Shown in pieces: positions 6,522 through 7,922 of a stretch of DNA of 7,922 nt. This stretch comes from Acidobacteriota bacterium (lineage in GTDB: Bacteria > Acidobacteriota > Blastocatellia > Pyrinomonadales > Pyrinomonadaceae): assembly GCA_019247865.1 (NCBI GenBank), contig JAFBAJ010000237.1, forward strand, positions 1 to 7,922. The letters run 5' to 3'. Numbering within the stretch: the stretch's first letter is position 1; the number at the start of each line of letters is the position of its first letter. The notes beneath the pieces were generated by a model that saw only the letters and a list, made by a program, of their open reading frames with translations, made no database searches and was not told the DNA's origin. A program made the position numbers and the translations under genes.

Positions 6522-6793
6522 TGAAGAGGAACGGTACGAATCCGAGCCTCAAACGGAGGCTCTTACGCGCGGGCGGCTGGACGATGGCAAGACGGCTCAT
6601 CAAGCCGATTCCGGTCATCGGCACGGCCGTCGTCATCAGCATGGCCGGTTACGACATCAAGAAGAAAGGGCTCCTCCGCGGCGGCCTCCACGTAGGCCTC
6701 GACGCCACCCCCATCATCGGCACGGCCAAAGGCATTCTGGAGCTTTTCACAGGCGACCTGATTCCAGATAAGAAGCCGCGGAGGAAAAGATAA
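6521..6793 (+). CDS. Small basic glycine-rich membrane-prone protein, unknown function
   Basis: This 90-residue protein starts at an ATG whose A is the last base of the upstream TGA stop (TGATG), so translation is probably coupled to the FG-GAP gene. Only a weak AGGTG lies five bases upstream. The N-terminus is strongly basic (MKRNGTNPSLKRRLLR, then MARR). Two related hydrophobic segments follow: KPIPVIGTAVVISMAGYDI (residues 28-46) and DATPIIGTAKGILELFTGDL (60-79). They share a P-[IV]-I-G-T-A core and are separated by a KKKGLLRGG turn. The tail is basic (DKKPRRKR). Small, spaced Gly/Ala residues suggest a membrane helical hairpin. The second segment recalls the 'P.hGdaKg..E..TG.D' pattern of pre-toxin TG linker regions, a resemblance by eye only. 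I do not recognise a named family. An internal start at 6584 (MARRLIKP) is possible. Confidence 0.72.
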   Translation: MKRNGTNPSLKRRLLRAGGWTMARRLIKPIPVIGTAVVISMAGYDIKKKGLLRGGLHVGLDATPIIGTAKGILELFTGDLIPDKKPRRKR

Positions 6794-6814
6794 GGTCAGT
6801 TCCCAAAAACAATC

Positions 6815-6884
6815 TCACGCAAAGGCGCAAAGACGCAAAGAAAAGCAATCAAGTTTTCCTTTGCGTCTTTGCGTCTTTGCGTGA
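6815..6884. terminator. Second GCAAAGAC-octamer inverted repeat, terminator-like, between convergent genes
   Basis: The left arm at 6815-6844 (begins TCACGCAAAGGCGCAAAG) pairs with the right arm at 6854-6884 with one substitution and one bulged base around a loop of about nine bases. The arms consist of three GCAAAGRC-type octamers. The arm sequence closely matches the element at 231-294, so the two are copies of one dispersed family. The element lies between the plus-strand stop at 6793 and the minus-strand stop at 6887, as the first copy does between its convergent genes. A bidirectional terminator is the simplest role. No long T tract is present, so this is inferred. Confidence 0.65.
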
Positions 6885-6886
6885 AA

Positions 6887-7810
6887 TTATTTGTAGATGG
6901 ATTGATAGATCGGATCGTCCTTCAGGGCCTGCCGGATGTCACGCCTGATTTGGGGCTTGTTGCTCAGGAAGTATTCCTCTTCAAAAAACGTCCAGCCCTG
7001 CTGCCGCTGACCCGCGTAGATATATTTCAGCATGACCTGCAACACCGCCGATAAATATGGTTCATTGAGGGCAATATTGTTCGGCTCGACCTTCTCTCTT
7101 TCGACCGCCAGACGCTCCAAATCCTCTTCGATGCCCGTGAGCAGATAATCCTTAAAGCGGCGATTGGCCGGAAGATACGTCCCGCGCTTCTCATCGTAGG
7201 CGAAGACGGCCCTGGGAAAGACGGAAAAGGAATGCGCCATGTGAAAGTAGTCGAAGGACATGACGGCCTGCGTGAATTCGTATCTGCCGTCGCCGTCGAG
7301 GTCTTTCGGCGTTAGCTCATAACCGATGTAACCGCCGTATCGCTCGCCGTCGAAAAGGTTGCGCCGCTTCGGCGTCAGCTCAAGAATTTCATATGACCAG
7401 CAGCAATGAGCCCCGCCGCTGTATTGCTCGATGACGAGCTGTTTGCTCGCATCTCCCAGAAACGGAAAGAGGCCGATCCGGGTCGAGTTCTTATGTTGTC
7501 CTCCGCAACAGAACATTTCGAGCGTCCTGCCGTTCTTCCTGATCCGGGCCGAGGATTGCGCCTCCGCCGCATCGTACGACCTCAGCACGTCATATCCGGC
7601 GTAAGACAATTCGTCACCTTCGATGTAAACGGCTTCCAGAGGATTTGACGGCACATTCGTCCGGCTGGGGCTGGACGGCTGAGGCTGCGCCGTCGTCTTC
7701 TCGCTCTGCCGGTTGGCGGGCGGGGGCTGGTAAAGCAGGGAACCGGCGATGCTCACACCGATAATGAAGGTCAGAAGAGAAACAGAAAGACGAACACACA
7801 GGCGCTTCAT
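6887..7810 (-). CDS. Secreted or membrane-anchored protein with CCGGQH/GGAHCC motifs and an EF-hand-like loop, unknown function
   Basis: The product has 307 residues. The start at 7810 is supported by GGAAGGG about seven bases upstream. A basic N-terminus and hydrophobic core (VSLLTFIIGVSIAGSLLY, residues 10-27) form a signal peptide or signal anchor. A low-complexity Pro/Gln/Ser linker (28-56) follows, so the rest is expected outside the cytoplasm. The globular part has two mirrored motifs, CCGGQH (101-106) and GGAHCC (132-137), then DLDGDGRYE (170-178), an EF-hand-like calcium loop. The C-terminal 90 or so residues are helical and charged. The 'SGGAHCC' motif is familiar from uncharacterised secreted bacterial proteins, but I cannot name a family. 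The Cys pairs could form disulfides or, with the histidines, bind metal. Its own promoter is not clear; TATAAG (complement of 7855-7860) is a possible -10. It stands alone and converges on the small-protein gene. Confidence 0.85.
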   Translation of the reverse strand: MKRLCVRLSVSLLTFIIGVSIAGSLLYQPPPANRQSEKTTAQPQPSSPSRTNVPSNPLEAVYIEGDELSYAGYDVLRSYDAAEAQSSARIRKNGRTLEMFCCGGQHKNSTRIGLFPFLGDASKQLVIEQYSGGAHCCWSYEILELTPKRRNLFDGERYGGYIGYELTPKDLDGDGRYEFTQAVMSFDYFHMAHSFSVFPRAVFAYDEKRGTYLPANRRFKDYLLTGIEEDLERLAVEREKVEPNNIALNEPYLSAVLQVMLKYIYAGQRQQGWTFFEEEYFLSNKPQIRRDIRQALKDDPIYQSIYK

Positions 7811-7840
7811 GACAAGACCCTTCCGTGAAAGTTAAAGCAT

Positions 7841-7855
7841 GCGGGACTTGAACCC
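7841..7855 (-). other. tRNA T-arm-like motif without a foldable tRNA
   Basis: Read on the minus strand this stretch is GGGTTCAAGTCCCGC preceded by A, which matches the usual T-arm core (GG-TTCAAGT-CC). A second minus-strand piece, GAGAGCACC (complement of 7889-7897), resembles a D-arm 3' half. I could not find a matching seven-base acceptor stem, a five-pair T stem, or an anticodon loop with a normal purine after the anticodon, and no CCA follows. It may be a decayed tRNA remnant, an attachment-site relic or chance. Confidence 0.2.
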
Positions 7856-7922
7856 TTATACCTGAAGCGCAAGGGTAAAGCAGGAGAGGTGCTCTCACTT
7901 CGTATCTGTGGCTAACCACATA

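Noticed and set aside
6443..6793. Small protein extended to a start at 6443 (116 residues)
   Set aside because: The extra residues are a shadow of the FG-GAP C-terminal repeat. The ATG at 6521 overlapping the stop is the natural start.
7831..7922. Complete tRNA gene on the minus strand
   Set aside because: No acceptor stem, incomplete T stem (three pairs) and no acceptable anticodon loop could be found.

Overview
The window looks like chromosomal DNA from a GC-rich environmental bacterium. My best guess is the Acidobacteriota (Blastocatellia/Pyrinomonadales-like). The guess rests on the FG-GAP protein with 'FRPxxGTWYVLRSS' repeats and on short AT-richer intergenic inverted repeats built from tandem 7-8-mers (GCAAAGAC, ACACAGAG, GGATGAA). 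It comes from general familiarity and not from a search. Genes are closely packed, and nothing points to a phage, transposon, CRISPR array or rRNA operon.

Layout. Positions 1-225 (+) hold the 3' end of a charged, helical protein whose start lies outside the window. A four-gene minus-strand block (4781 down to 299) encodes a ferric-iron-type (FbpABC/AfuABC-like) ABC importer. In transcription order it is a lipoprotein-like substrate-binding protein, a GNAT acetyltransferase of the phosphinothricin/MnaT type, the ATPase, and a fused double-domain permease. The acetyltransferase sits inside the transporter operon. Divergent from it, on the plus strand, are a secreted FG-GAP/VCBS repeat protein (4956-6521) and a 90-residue basic, glycine-rich, membrane-prone protein (6521-6793) whose start codon overlaps the FG-GAP stop. 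A minus-strand gene (6887-7810) encodes a secreted or anchored protein with mirrored Cys-Cys/His motifs and an EF-hand-like loop. Positions 7811-7922 hold no recognisable gene.

The most distinctive signal is non-coding. Five inverted repeats occur in 7.9 kb. Each arm is a short tandem array of 7- or 8-mers, and each lies at a gene boundary (231-294, 1930-2006, 3092-3160, 4800-4878, 6815-6884). Two copies of one family lie between convergent genes, where they could act as bidirectional terminators. A different family spans the ATPase/permease junction. There, one arm contains the ATPase stop and the permease Shine-Dalgarno and start codon, and the other arm encodes part of the permease N-terminus. 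The predicted 20-bp mRNA stem would hide the permease start, which suggests translational coupling built from a repeat element.

How the genes work together: the binding protein, ATPase and permease make a complete importer. Its substrate is uncertain because the tandem tyrosines typical of classical ferric-binding FbpA are not at the expected place. The acetyltransferase may modify an amino-group compound related to the imported substrate, or may simply be co-transcribed. The FG-GAP protein and the small protein appear translationally linked. No functional link between them and the transporter is visible.
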